A stretch of DNA of 64,000 nt, taken from Pholiota molesta (taxonomy: Eukaryota; Basidiomycota; Agaricomycetes; Agaricales; Strophariaceae). The position numbers and the translations under genes were made by a program. The notes under the pieces are model-generated. The model saw nothing but the letters and a program-made list of their open reading frames with translations. It ran no database searches and was not told where the DNA came from. Positions within the stretch are counted from its first letter, which is position 1, and the number at the start of each line of letters is the position of its first letter. Positions 34,802 to 45,785 of this stretch are shown here, one piece after another. Location: positions 62,001-126,000 of the forward strand of contig JACGCK010000074.1 of assembly GCA_014925825.1 (NCBI GenBank). The letters run 5' to 3'.

Positions 34802-34863
34802 CCAGACCTTGGTGTCCTCTAAGATCCATTCCTTCTTCGCAGTTCGCAAAATTTATTATCATT

Positions 34864-35591
34864 ATGCAACAAGTCCAAGGAAGGTACGTTGGCTGAACCC
34901 CACTTCACTATTTGTGCATTAACGTAGGTTACCATCTCCAAGTTCTCTCAAGGATACCCATACTCTCTCAAAGACACTTCGCCGCAGTGCCACATCCCAG
35001 TCTATTGATGAGTTGAGGGAAGACTGGCGAGAAACGTTCGAAGCGCTGGGAGAGTTGGCCGGAGAAGATTTTTCGGAGTACGCTGATGGCTTCAACGATG
35101 TACTCTACGAGACAATCGCCGCAGACAAGGCATTCGCAGCCTTTACGCAGGGTGGCGAATTTTATTGCGGCGTGGAGCCACACCCTTCGAGGAACTCGTC
35201 TCGGACTCCTGATATACGAGATTCACAACAGCACCTCCTGCGTCCAAAGGTCTTGCAAGACATAACATGCAGATACGGCGGTTGCGGTGTGCGGGTTCGA
35301 GGTATTGACGCCTTCAGAATGCATCTTCAAACCATCCACGACTTAGACGACAGAGGTACGGCTAAAGGCTGCAAATACCCAAACTGCAAATCGCGCGTCA
35401 TGCGCGGTCTCCTACATGTGTTAAGGGACCACTCTGGGCTGAAGATGCGGTGTCGCGAATGCGAGAGGACATTTTTAATTACTTGGCCTTACCGGGCAGC
35501 CATGAACCATTGGCAATCCAAACACTGGGATTTGTATGTAGAAGAAGATGATCGCCTAGTGTACTTCGACGAAGTCCGTGAGAGTAGATGA
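34864..35591 (+). CDS. C2H2-type zinc-finger protein
   Basis: Exons 34864-34883 and 34928-35591 give 227 aa. The first half is polar with an acidic helix-like segment (SIDELREDWRETFEALGELA). The second half has three Cys2His2-like fingers: CRYGGC...HLQTIH, CKYPNC...HVLRDH and CREC...HWQSKH, in a spacing typical of fungal C2H2 proteins. It is probably a DNA- or RNA-binding regulator. Targets cannot be inferred. The 20-nt first exon is supported by a good GTACGT donor and TAG acceptor in phase. Confidence 0.75.
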
Positions 35592-35712
35592 GCGCGCCTG
35601 GCACATCCAAAATAATCCTTACTCAATCCTTACTTATCTACCATAATGCGCTATCAATAGAGAACGTGGGGTACTTGAAGATGTCCTAAATGACCCGGTC
35701 CTCATCGAGCTC

Positions 35713-36119
35713 TCATCGCTATCGCCACCCTAATTCTCACCTCCCTCCCCAGCCGACCGACATACTACCAAGCAGCCCTCTGCGTCCTCGGGAAGGTATA
35801 CGCCAACTCGCTGCTGGTCGCGTTCAACAGCCGCATGCGGATCGCCGCCGTCACCGCCAGCACGACCGCGCACGAAGTGCCGACTGTGTACTCCACCGCA
35901 CGCGCGACGACCAACGAGGTGCAGGCGCGGCATGGGGGGATCGTCGTCACAAGGGAAGACGCGGTGGCGTTTCCGCCGCTGTACAAGGGCGAGGTGAGTG
36001 GTTGTGTGATATGCGGGTGGACGCGGCGCTTTCGAGGAGTCTGATGAAACGACTTGAAGGATCTTCCGCGCCATTTCGAGGACGACAGCCCTTTCCATCT
36101 GGTGTCCAAACCGGAGTAA
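35713..36119 (+). pseudogene. DUF6534-type membrane protein remnant
   Basis: A coding-like stretch reads RPTYYQAALCVLGKVYANSL then LLVAFNSRMRI, which resembles the last transmembrane segment and SL/N-N-R motif of basidiomycete DUF6534 proteins. A hydrophilic tail follows, and a GT..AG intron (35994-36059) leads to a last exon DLPRHFEDDSPFHLVSKPE and stop at 36117-36119. The six upstream membrane segments of the family are absent, so this is a 3' remnant or an unusually short gene. Confidence 0.5.
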
Positions 36120-36455
36120 AATTATTAGTCAAACATCTTGCTGATTTTCAACATCTTTATCGCTCGAGATAACATATGTATATTAAATATTTTGCATGTC
36201 AACTTCAAAGAACCAATGAATCTTTATTTACACTGTATCAACCCAAGTAACAATATATCACTTAACAGAGACCCCAAAAAATGTGCATATCTACCAGAAG
36301 ACCCAAAGACCGTATATGACAGCGACAGCCAAGAAGAAAAAAAACGCGCTCCCTAATCTAAAAAAAACACCGAATGCCCCGAAGAAGACAGAAACACAAC
36401 AACAGATACAGTCCAGTCATAAAAACGTCCAGCCTCGAAATTTCAAAAAATCCCA

Positions 36456-38124
36456 TCATCGTCTAGCGCCGTTGGCACCGAGCAGCATGCGCCGGAACCG
36501 CGCCTCCTCTTCCCCCTTCCGCGCCTCCTCCTGCACCTGCAGACGTTCGTAGATCCCCACCCAATCCACCTCCCCCGGCGCGCCCCCCTCCGCCTCCTCC
36601 CCTACACCCGCACCCGCACGCCACTCGGGCTCCGGGTCCAGGTCCAGGTCCAGGTCCAGCGCCTCCGCCTTCCACGCCTGCACGAAGTACGCGCGCAGCC
36701 GCTCGTACCCCGGGCGCTCGCCGAACGCCGTGCCCTTCACGTCGCGCCAGAAGTGCAGGAACGCGGGCGGCATGTCGCGGAACAGCAGCGACGCGGGCGT
36801 CGCGATCTTGATCTGCCAGATGTGCGCGGTGCTGCGGCTGGTCTTGTGTTTGTTGGCGGCGCCGGTGGCGGTGGGATGCGGGGTGGGGAGCGGGTGGAGG
36901 GTGGCGGCGGACCACGGGAGGTGGCCGTGGTAGAGGAAGGAGAAGAGGTAGCCGAGGGACTCGAGGTCGTCGCGCTGGGATTGGGCTGAAGGAGTTGAGA
37001 ATTACATAGTCAGTCGGGGCAAAATCATAAAATGTAGAAGGTATAGCGTACTGATCCCTAGGTGCCCGTGTATACTCAGAAACTGGCGATTCCCAACCGG
37101 GTCGTACCGGAGGTCGCTCGGGAGAGGGGTGTCCTCATTATCGTTGAAGTACGAGAGCCCAAAGTCGATCAGGTTCAGCTGCGAGGAGCGGTCTGGCGAC
37201 GAAGAGAGGCAGATATTGCCCGGTTTGACGCCGTTGTGGATTATCCCGAGGTTATGCAGCGCCTCGTATCTGTTTATCTGTCGGAATAGACTATTCAGAA
37301 CACGAACTTTGTTTTTTGTTTGAATAGCAAAACAAAAACCGTACCATCTGGATCGCTAAAGCCAACACCATCTTCGTGCTAAATTTCCGTGTGGGCAACA
37401 GATTCAAGAGATCTTGCAGAGACGGCCCAAGCTTCTCTAGGACGAGCGCGTATACCTCACACTTGGCATCGTATCGGCATTGACGCAGCGCGGGTACGCC
37501 GTCGACCGCGTGGGATGTCAGGCTCGCGTAGACGCGGCTCTCCATAACGCATTCGCCGTCCTCGGGGTCGAGCCACGCTTTGACGATGACTGCGGTCCCC
37601 GCTGCGCATCCCTCTGGATGGCCATAATCGTACGCCTCAAAAACGCCTCGATCCCCTGCACGCGCGGACATCAATTGATGCACCATCAAAAACATGGTCA
37701 GTGATGGAAGCGATGGAACATGAGCTCGGCGCTGCTCACCACACTCTGTGTCGATCGTCTTGAACACCCGGTACCGCTCGAACAGCACCGCGGCGCGTAT
37801 CTTCGCATTGATGTGCCGCGCATTCGGATAGTACACGTCCTCCACGCGCTCGACGAACCTGTACTTCTCCTGCGCCTGGAACGAGAGCACAGCGCGGTTG
37901 CACTGCCGCGAGACCCGCTTCAAGACGTAGATCGGCTGGAACGCCTTCAGCGCTGCGGCGCACGGGGAATGGAGCGAGCAGTAGTGGTGCTGCGGACGCC
38001 CATCCGCGCCGTGTTTCCCATCTGAATCATTGTTTAGAGAGTGGACGCAGAGCGCATAGAGGCTAGCGAGGATACCAAGCAGGACGTTCGCTGGGAGTGG
38101 GAGACTGCATGGCTCAGGAGGCAT
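36456..38124 (-). CDS. Casein-kinase-1-like protein, probable pseudokinase
   Basis: Exons 38124-37345, 37277-37052 and 36985-36456 (about 511 aa); an in-frame 84-nt intron at 37739-37656 is likely and would give about 483 aa. The N-terminal part (about 150 residues) is not kinase-like. VIVKAWLDPEDGECVMESRV holds the VAIK-type Lys and a Glu. The catalytic loop reads LGIIHNGVKPGNICL where active kinases have HxD, so the catalytic Asp is Gly. LIDFGLSYF retains the Mg-binding DFG. SQRDDLESLGYLFSFLYHGHLPW is the CK1-type helix, as are KIATPASLLF and MPPAFLHF. Other CK1 proteins cluster with this pattern, hence the family call. It ends in a DLDLDLD-containing acidic tail. Confidence 0.75.
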
Positions 38125-39014
38125 CCAACGCTCCAGGGGCTCGTTGGGGGTGGGCGCGCTGGACAAGTCGGGTGCGTCAGCAGGTGGGAGGGAGGCCGGC
38201 CCTTAGCAAGGCATCTTTGGGCCTATCAGAGTGTCTGGGATGGGAATGGCGAGTGCGAGATGATGGTCCGAGCGTCCGCCGCTGGTGATATGGGTTATTG
38301 TTGAATACTCCTACGGACGGTACTTGACCGGCAAGATCCGAAAGCGCCGATTAATCTACCCAGTAATCTATAATCAACGATAGGGGTGGTAACGCTCTCA
38401 TCGCCAAAAAAGCGCCGTTGTAACTACCCTGATTGCAACCTCATCGTAATGATATTTCGAATATCCTTGTATGGGTACGCAATATTTCTGAGGAATCAGA
38501 ATGCAATCAGAATGGGTAAAATAACCATAGCTGCATTACAAGAGGGTTAAAAATTTCTATCATTTTTTTCGCGTACTTATACAGACTTATACTCAGGCTG
38601 AAATGCATTATGCTTGGATTTATCAACTGCCTTTTCGCTGATGCTCTCTCTGTCCCAACTTGAAGGCGATTTAGACTGGATGCAAATACGGATTGCCAAC
38701 GATACGACTAGTAAATAAAGTCCTAGATACAAGAGATACACGAATAGTTTTGGAGTTTAGATAACGCTCGGTTATGTATGTAGATGATGGTGGTGGTGAT
38801 GACGATGATGTATGATGATTACTGGTTAGGGAACGAGAATGAATGAATGAACGTGTGTGTTATACGCGATGCGCAAGGACTGAGAGGTATGAAACGAGCG
38901 TGGGTAGTCGTAGCGTGACGTTAAAGAGGCATAAATCAAGAGGAGGAGAAAAGATAACGAAGATGAAAATGAAAATGAAATACGATGAGAAAATGATTTT
39001 GGGATCGAGGGGAA
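38125..39014. other. Intergenic, no gene seen
   Basis: Divergent/tail region between two minus-strand genes. The right half (38750-39010) is purine-rich and may be the 3' UTR of the next gene. Confidence 0.4.
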
Positions 39015-40290
39015 TCAGTCCAGAGACACGGATTGAGATAGTTTCGACCCAGGACGGCGCGGTCTTGATCGCTTCGGGGAAAGCTTCGTCGAAGGGCGCC
39101 GTGGATATAGTGTTTGCCGTATATACAGCGTCGCAACGAGCTGCTGGTACGACAACACGGTGTGGGTGGTGGACGGGTGAATATGTGGATGGAGGAAGGG
39201 CACGCTCGGTTCAGGGGTATCTATTGAGTCGTCCTCGACATCGACATCGACGAGCATCTCTATAGAGTCGATTTCCAACTCGGAAGGCGCATCGCACGGT
39301 TTTTGACGGCCTTCTTGGGCGACGGAGTCGGGGTTTACGGCCAACATGTACGCGGCGGCTCCGTTTGCCAATAGATGGGCCTTGAGATGTTGCGCTAGCA
39401 GCGCCTCTTGACCGTCCAAGCTAGACTTTTCAGAAACCGAGTCCTCCAATGAGGGCACGGCGGTGGCTTCACGAATTCAACATGGATATGGAGTTGAATT
39501 GATGGATTGAATACACACCTTTCACCTCCGGTAGAGATGCCTCTCGCCGCTCAATTCCACACGCCGCGAGTAAGCTCTGCCGCCGCACCTCAAGCCCATA
39601 CATCAACGTCCTATACAGATACAGGAGCACGCGCATCTCGCCTGGCATCATCCGTCTCCGCGACCACGTCGAAGGCGGAGCCGTCGAGCTGCTCGATTTC
39701 ATCGACATCAAGCTGATACACGACGGCGGAGACGACGGCGCTGACGCCATGGCGCACCCCGAGAGGTGCACAGAGGCCACCGTGACGCGACTCGGGGACG
39801 AGCCGCCCCGCTGGGCCCGGGATCGCGATGATGACGAGGGCGCCGACAGCGCCGACGTGCGCGTGCGTTTGCGCGGCGGGCTGAAGTCCGGATCCGGGGG
39901 CGAGCTGGGCTCTTCCGGCGTCGTCACCGCACCCTCCTCCTCGTAGTCCAGCGCGTCTCGTGGCGCGGATGGCATAGACCGCAGCAGGGAATGCGTCCGC
40001 TTGCTCGACGGGAACGGGATGCCGCCCGCAGTGCTGCTGCTGACGTCCGCCAGTGGCACGTTTACCGCGAACGGATCGACGTCCATGTCCATGTCCATCG
40101 CCACGGAGCCCGTCGAGCTGGCAGCAGCAGCCGTCGTCATCGGGGACGCCTGCATGGACACCGTCACACTCGCGAGCGACAGCACACACGTGCTGGGCTG
40201 CGCGCGCTGCTGAATCGCCAGCGGGTCCGTTGGTCGGCTGGCGGGGCTTGAAGAGCGCGCGCGCAGGGGGAGGCTGGATAGGTATCGCAT
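39015..40290 (-). CDS. Uncharacterised disordered protein
   Basis: Exons 40290-39519 and 39466-39015 (phase 1) give about 407 aa. The N-terminus is Ser/Pro/Ala-rich with AMDMDMDVDPFAVN, then EEPSSPPDPDFSPPRKRTRT (NLS-like). A structured-looking stretch follows: GEMRVLLYLYRTLMYGLEVR then RQSLLAACGIERREASLPEV. The C-terminal exon includes LLAQHLKAHLLANGAAAYML. I do not recognise the family. The basic PRKRTRT suggests a nuclear protein. Confidence 0.55.
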
Positions 40291-41482
40291 CGTGATATGG
40301 ATGGATAGGGGATGGTGGGGATTTTTGCTGTCGCAAGTAAGTGAACCTATACGAAAATCGATGGCAGCCAGTGCACTGGGGAGGGGAACAGCAGCGGGAC
40401 CGTCGTCGCGTCGTCGGGGGACGAAGAGAACTTGGGGGCGGGAAACAAGAAGCTGTGGGGTGTGTGGCCCGGGTCTTATAAGTGGTTCATTACATTATCT
40501 TCTAGTCGCGTGCCTGGAGGTCATTATCTTTCAATCAAACAATAAATACCTCTGCCGGTGCGGCATGGTGCGGCATCGCTGAAGCGCGTCCCCCAATTGA
40601 GTCGACGCGTTTGTCACGTGCACCGTGTTTTATTGACCGCCTTGCGTGTTGTGGCAACCCCTATTGTACTTGAGCGTGTTGCCATTAGATCTCTTCATCA
40701 CCTCAGTGTGATAATATTTAGGTCACAATAAATCTACAGAGTTTTTCCAGTGCCTTGTCTTTTGTTGGTGCTGCAAGATAATTAAAAACATAAGGAGTCC
40801 ATGCTGCAGCGCACACATTCTTGGTAACCATGCACAGCACTTCCGAAGATTATCCCAAATCGATATAAAGTACATGCAAAGTCCGACCATACTTTATGCG
40901 CAGTGTGGCACAGTGGCAGTGTTAGCAGTGTGCACTTCGACAAGCTTCGCCTTTACTCGGACATCGATGTAATCGATGACCCGGCCGTATGCGTCCGCAT
41001 TATCGCATCATCTGCTACTCGATCTAACGCACTTCACTGTTTCGTTTATCCCCACACGATTCGGGTAAGTGTAAAGTGATTTCAAAAAACATAGAAGAAA
41101 AAAAAGACCAAAAATTTGCACAATAAATGCATTTCAAAAATTGCGTTGTTCTAGCGCGTTGATGATGCTTGAACCTTGACCTTCTTGTGATTCTTGTTGT
41201 CACGTCCGGACAAAGTGCAGAACAATAGGGGTTATGCATCTCAAACCTCGGCCAGCACTTGCAGCAGATCGACTGATCAAGCATCGAAAACGAACAGTTA
41301 ATACAGTCTAAACACGAAATTATAGAGTATACATTGAGTATGAGAGCCTGTTATGATGATGCCGTCGCAGAAACCATGCAAATGAATCGAAAGCAGCAGA
41401 GAAAAGATTGAAGAGAATCGTAAAGGCAATGTATGTCAGAAGAGAATCATAAACAGGAGCCTGGAATGACTCGGAACTGAAG
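40291..41482. other. Intergenic, no gene seen
   Basis: Promoter side of the minus-strand gene on the left and 3' flank of the coiled-coil gene on the right. No coding signal. Confidence 0.4.
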
Positions 41483-44400
41483 TTAACGTGCAGGCGAACT
41501 CGTCCCAGAAGGTTTATTCGTTTCGATAACGTCGTCGAGCCGGTTCCCTCGTTTCTGCGCGAGCTCAAGCTGGCGCTGCAGACCCCTATACGCAACACAA
41601 ACACACCATTAACATGATGAGCCACATCTAATTACACGGCAGAAAAGGACGACAACGCACTTGGTAATGTTCTCCAGCTCAGCTATCCGCTCTTTACTCC
41701 CCTGCCGCTCCCTCTTCACCCGCTCCTCCGCGGCCTTCAGGCGCGCCTCGTACTCCTTGACCCGGGCCTCCCACTTGTTGTCGGCCGCAGCGTTCTTCTG
41801 GTTCATGGCGGTGATCGCCTCTTCGCGCGTGAGCAGTTGGTTCTGCGCGTTGTTGAGGCGCCGCTCGGCGTTGACGGCGCGCGCGGTCATGGACCGCAGC
41901 TCCATCGCATCGCTCCCACCCGGCTTCTTCATGCCTGCGAGCTGGTTGGCCATTTCGATATTGCTCGTCTATGTTTGTTAACTTGTTCAGTACCATACGA
42001 AATAAAATTTGAAAGAGGCTACTGACCTTGATCGCCTCGAGCTCGCCTTCCTTCTGCGCGAACTTGCGCTTCCACGTCGTCTTCGTCTCCGCGACGGTCT
42101 TGAGACTCGTCTCGAACTTGTCGATCTGCCTCCACCGGTTATCGAGTTGCTTCCGCATGTCCACGATCTTCTCGGTGAACTTGGCGTCGACCTCTTTGCA
42201 TCGCTTCTCAAAGTCCATCTGGATCTGACTGAGCGCCTTGAGACGCGTGATGAGGTTGTCGTGAAAGACGCTGAAATTGGTGAAGGGCTTAGTTTCGGCT
42301 TGAGTTCCCTTTTTCTGTGTACGAGAGCAGGATAAGTCAGAGATAGAGATAGAAGTAAATATGTGGAACCAAGCAGAGGACGTACAGGCGTTTTGTCAAC
42401 ACCCAATATCTTGTCCAGGTATTGATAAATCGTCAACAGCAGCGTATTGCGCTCCGTCAGCTGATCGCGATACTGGGTCTCGACATTCATCAGCGACCGC
42501 TGATCCTTCGACAGCCGCTGCTCCAGATCCGCCGTCTTCGCCTTATACGCCGCGATCTCGCCCTCCGCGCTCTTCAGACTCGCCATCAGCGCATCGAGCT
42601 TCTCTGAGATGTTCATGCGCGCCTGCGTCTGCGCCGCGAGCTTCGTCGTCAGGTCGAGGTTCTCCGCGTGCAGGCGGTCCGCCGCCGCGTCGCGCTCGCG
42701 CGTGCGGCCCTCCTTGTCGTCCAACTCCCGCCGCGCGCGCGCGAGCTCGTCCTCGAGGCGCTCGAGGTCGCGCTTCAGCCGGTCCGTCTCGAGCTGCAGC
42801 GAGAAGCGCGCGGTCGTGTGCGTCTCCCCGAGGCGCTTGCTCTCCCGCTCCAGCGTCTGCAGCGCGCCCTGCACCGCGTCCAGATCCGCCTCGCGCTGTG
42901 CCAGGAGCGCCTGCGTGCGCGCGAGGTCGCCGAGCGCGCTGTGCAGCGCGGACTCCTTGGCCTCGAGCGCGCGCTTCTCGCGCCGGAGGGCGGCGTCGTG
43001 CTCCTTGTCCGCGGCGTCGAGGTCGCCTTCGAGGCGCTCGCGCGCGGTGCGCTCGTGCTGCACCTCGCCGACGAGCTCCTCGACGTGCTGCGCGAGCTCT
43101 TCTTGCCGCGAGCGGTGCGCGTGGATGTCTTGGCTGCAGGCTTCGTACATTTCTGTCATCTGCTGTAATTGGTCTTTGAGGTCGGCGATTTTCTGCAGGG
43201 AAAAAAAATATTATTAAAGTTAGAATCATATTGTATTCTAGTTGGCAGGGAAAACCCACGTCTTTCAGAGCAGCCGACAACGCCTCCAGCCGATCCCTCT
43301 CCGCCGTCTCCTCCTCCCGCATCCGCGCATGCTCCTCCTTCAGCCGGTCGTTCTCGTCCTCCAGTTGGTAGATCTGCTCCCCGAGCTTGTCGATTGTCTG
43401 GTTGAGCGACTCGAGCTCGGCATCCTTCTGATCCGTCTCCTCTGCGAGGTGGGCGAGGGCAGACTCGAATTTGGCGTGGAGGTCGTTGGTGTTGGCTTCG
43501 AGCTCGGAGATGTTGACGCGCAGGTCTTTGGATTCTGCTTCTCGTTCTGCCAGGACCTAGAAGAGGAAAATTAGAAAAGTTAATCGAAGCCTGTAGAACA
43601 GACTGATGTTACGCACATCGCGCAGTTCCTCCACCTGCCCCCGCGCCTCCTCGACCTCACCGCGCCACTCCTCCTCCACGACCTCCACGATCCGCTGGTG
43701 CTCGTTCACCAGATCGTCGATCTCCTTGTTCTTCATCTCGATCTCGTCCTCCTTCTGCTGCAGCTCGATCATCAGCGCGGCGAGCTTGTCGCGCAGCGCG
43801 TTCAGGTCGTCCTCGACCGCCTCGCGCTCCTCGCGCTCCTCGAGCACCTGCGCGCGGCTCTCGCTGCGCGCCACGGCCTCCGCCGCCCGCCGCCGCCGCA
43901 CGTCCTCGAGCTCGAGCCGCAGCGCGTCCGCCTCGTCCGCGAGATCCTCCTTCTCCTCCTCGCGCTGCGCGAGCAGCTCGGCCTGCTCGCGGAGCCGCGC
44001 GCGCAGGTCGTGGTTGTCCGCGTCGAGCTCCTCGAGGCGGCGCTGCGCGCGCTCGCGCCGGCCCTCGCCGTGGCTCTCGTCGTCGTCGTCGCCGTCGCCG
44101 TCCGCGCCGCGCCGCTCGATGATCGCGCGCAGGCGGTCGATCTCGTCCATGTTGTCCTCGAGCAGGCCGCGCGCGTTCTCCAGATCCTCCTCGAGCTCCG
44201 CGGCGCGCGCCTCCGCGTCGCCGTCGTAGTCCGCCTTGCGCCGGCGGAGCTCGTGCAGCTCGCGCTCGCGCTCCTCGAGCCGGTCCTCGAGCTCGCGCTC
44301 GCGCGTGCGGGTGGTGGAGGAGGCGGCGCCGGCGCGCTGCAGGCGCTCGAGCTCGTGCTCGAGGGAGAGCACGAGCTTCTTGAGCTTCTTGATCTCCATG

Positions 44401-45029
44401 CCGCGCTGCTGCACCTCGATCTTGAGGTTGATGTTCTGCTTGAGGGCGGCGTCGATCTGGTCGGGGCGAGTTGGGCGAGGCGCTCTTCCAGGAAGTGGAC
44501 CCGTAGTTTGATGTCGAAGTTTTCTTTCTTGAGGTTGTCGATGTGCTGCAATCCGGGGGAAGGTCAGAAAGATGATTGTTACCACGAATGGGGGCACACC
44601 ACCTTCTCCTGGTCTCAGAGTTAAGGGCTGCCCCTTTACCGCCCGACGCCCCTCCCTTCGGCGTTTCGAGCGCGCGCTGGCACCCGGCGTCTCCGGCGCG
44701 TCCGCGCCCCACTTAGGCCGCTCTGCAGCAGGCGTGTCCAGCACATCGCCGTCGATCCCCTCCTCCTGATGGCTGAGCATGTTCAGGCGAGACGATAGAG
44801 ACGTCGCGGCGTCGTCCGTCTTCCGCCTCCCAAAGCTGGCGGCACTGGCAGACGGCGGCGTGGCGAGCAGGGCGGAGGATTGCGCCGTTGTTCGCGATGA
44901 AGCAGAGGGGATGCGGAAGCCTTGTCGGCCGGGGGTGGCGGAGAAGCTGGCGAGGGAGCCTAGTGAGAGTTCGGGGTGCGACGTGGAGGCATTGGAGAGG
45001 TCTGCCGGAGATGTTAGGCCTGCAGACAT
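41483..45029 (-). CDS. Cnn_1N (CM1) coiled-coil MTOC protein, Mto1/ApsB/Pcp1-like
   Basis: Recruits gamma-tubulin complexes to microtubule-organising centres. Exons 45029-44603, 44545-43617, 43556-43260, 43192-42386, 42314-42027, 41968-41661 and 41585-41483 give about 1053 aa. After a Ser/Thr-rich N-terminus the Cnn_1N/CM1 motif reads HIDNLKKENFDIKLRVHFLE, then ALKQNINLKIEVQQRGMEIK. Everything after it is coiled coil (long Glu/Arg/Leu heptads) to near the C-terminus GTSSPAR. Two apparent base losses fall exactly in the CM1 region: one G at about 44463 (LAP|DQ) and two bases just before the exon 1 donor at 44603. An alternative donor at 44597 would avoid the second. The rest of the 3.5-kb gene is intact, so errors in the sequence are more likely than decay. 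Confidence 0.85.
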
Positions 45030-45785
45030 GTAGAGTGGGGGGTGTAAGGGGTGGCAGATGGAATGGCTTCGCCTTGGACTGGAGCTACGTCCAGCGGTAA
45101 AACCGTGCGCCTCGTTTGAAGATTTCAATGGTTGAGTAATTGAAAGCTACATTGCACGAAAATATAAAGCGATTCAATCCTTGAATTGATAATGAAACCC
45201 ACCGGTATCCCGCAGCTAAGGATCTAGCGATTGCCGCACGAAATCCAGTTGCCAATAAGTTCAATAAGTTGGTATCAGTGGGTATTTGGAGTGCACAACT
45301 GAGAGAAACAAGGACCAGCTAGGGTTCCTGAGGGCGGTTCAAGGTTAATGGATATGGTAGAAGGAATGGAAACGAACCTCCCGCCAGATCGCAGTGGGCA
45401 CGGATGGTGGTGGTGGTACTAGTAGTAGGTATACAAAAAGCGGAACGTGACTGACGCGTGTTATGATTATCGTTATCACGTGGTATATATATCCTCCACC
45501 GCTAAATTAAAAAAAGCGCCCTCAGTTGGGCCTCTACACTAGGTGAAGGAATCCTGTACGTTCTACTAAGGTCCCATACACTGGTCACAAACGTAGGATA
45601 ATAGAGGCTTTATTACAACTCCATAAATTACCATAAAATTCTCAGAACACTTCTGACGTTTGCAAGGCATTTCCATAATTGAATCCCTTAGAATGCAAGT
45701 GATCATTACAAGGGTTACAAGTCTTGGGAAAGCTTGCGACCACCTTACAAATGAATTCCATTGTATTATAATTGTGAAACAAATC
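45030..45785. other. Intergenic, no gene seen
   Basis: Promoter of the coiled-coil gene and 3' flank of the HET gene. Confidence 0.4.
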
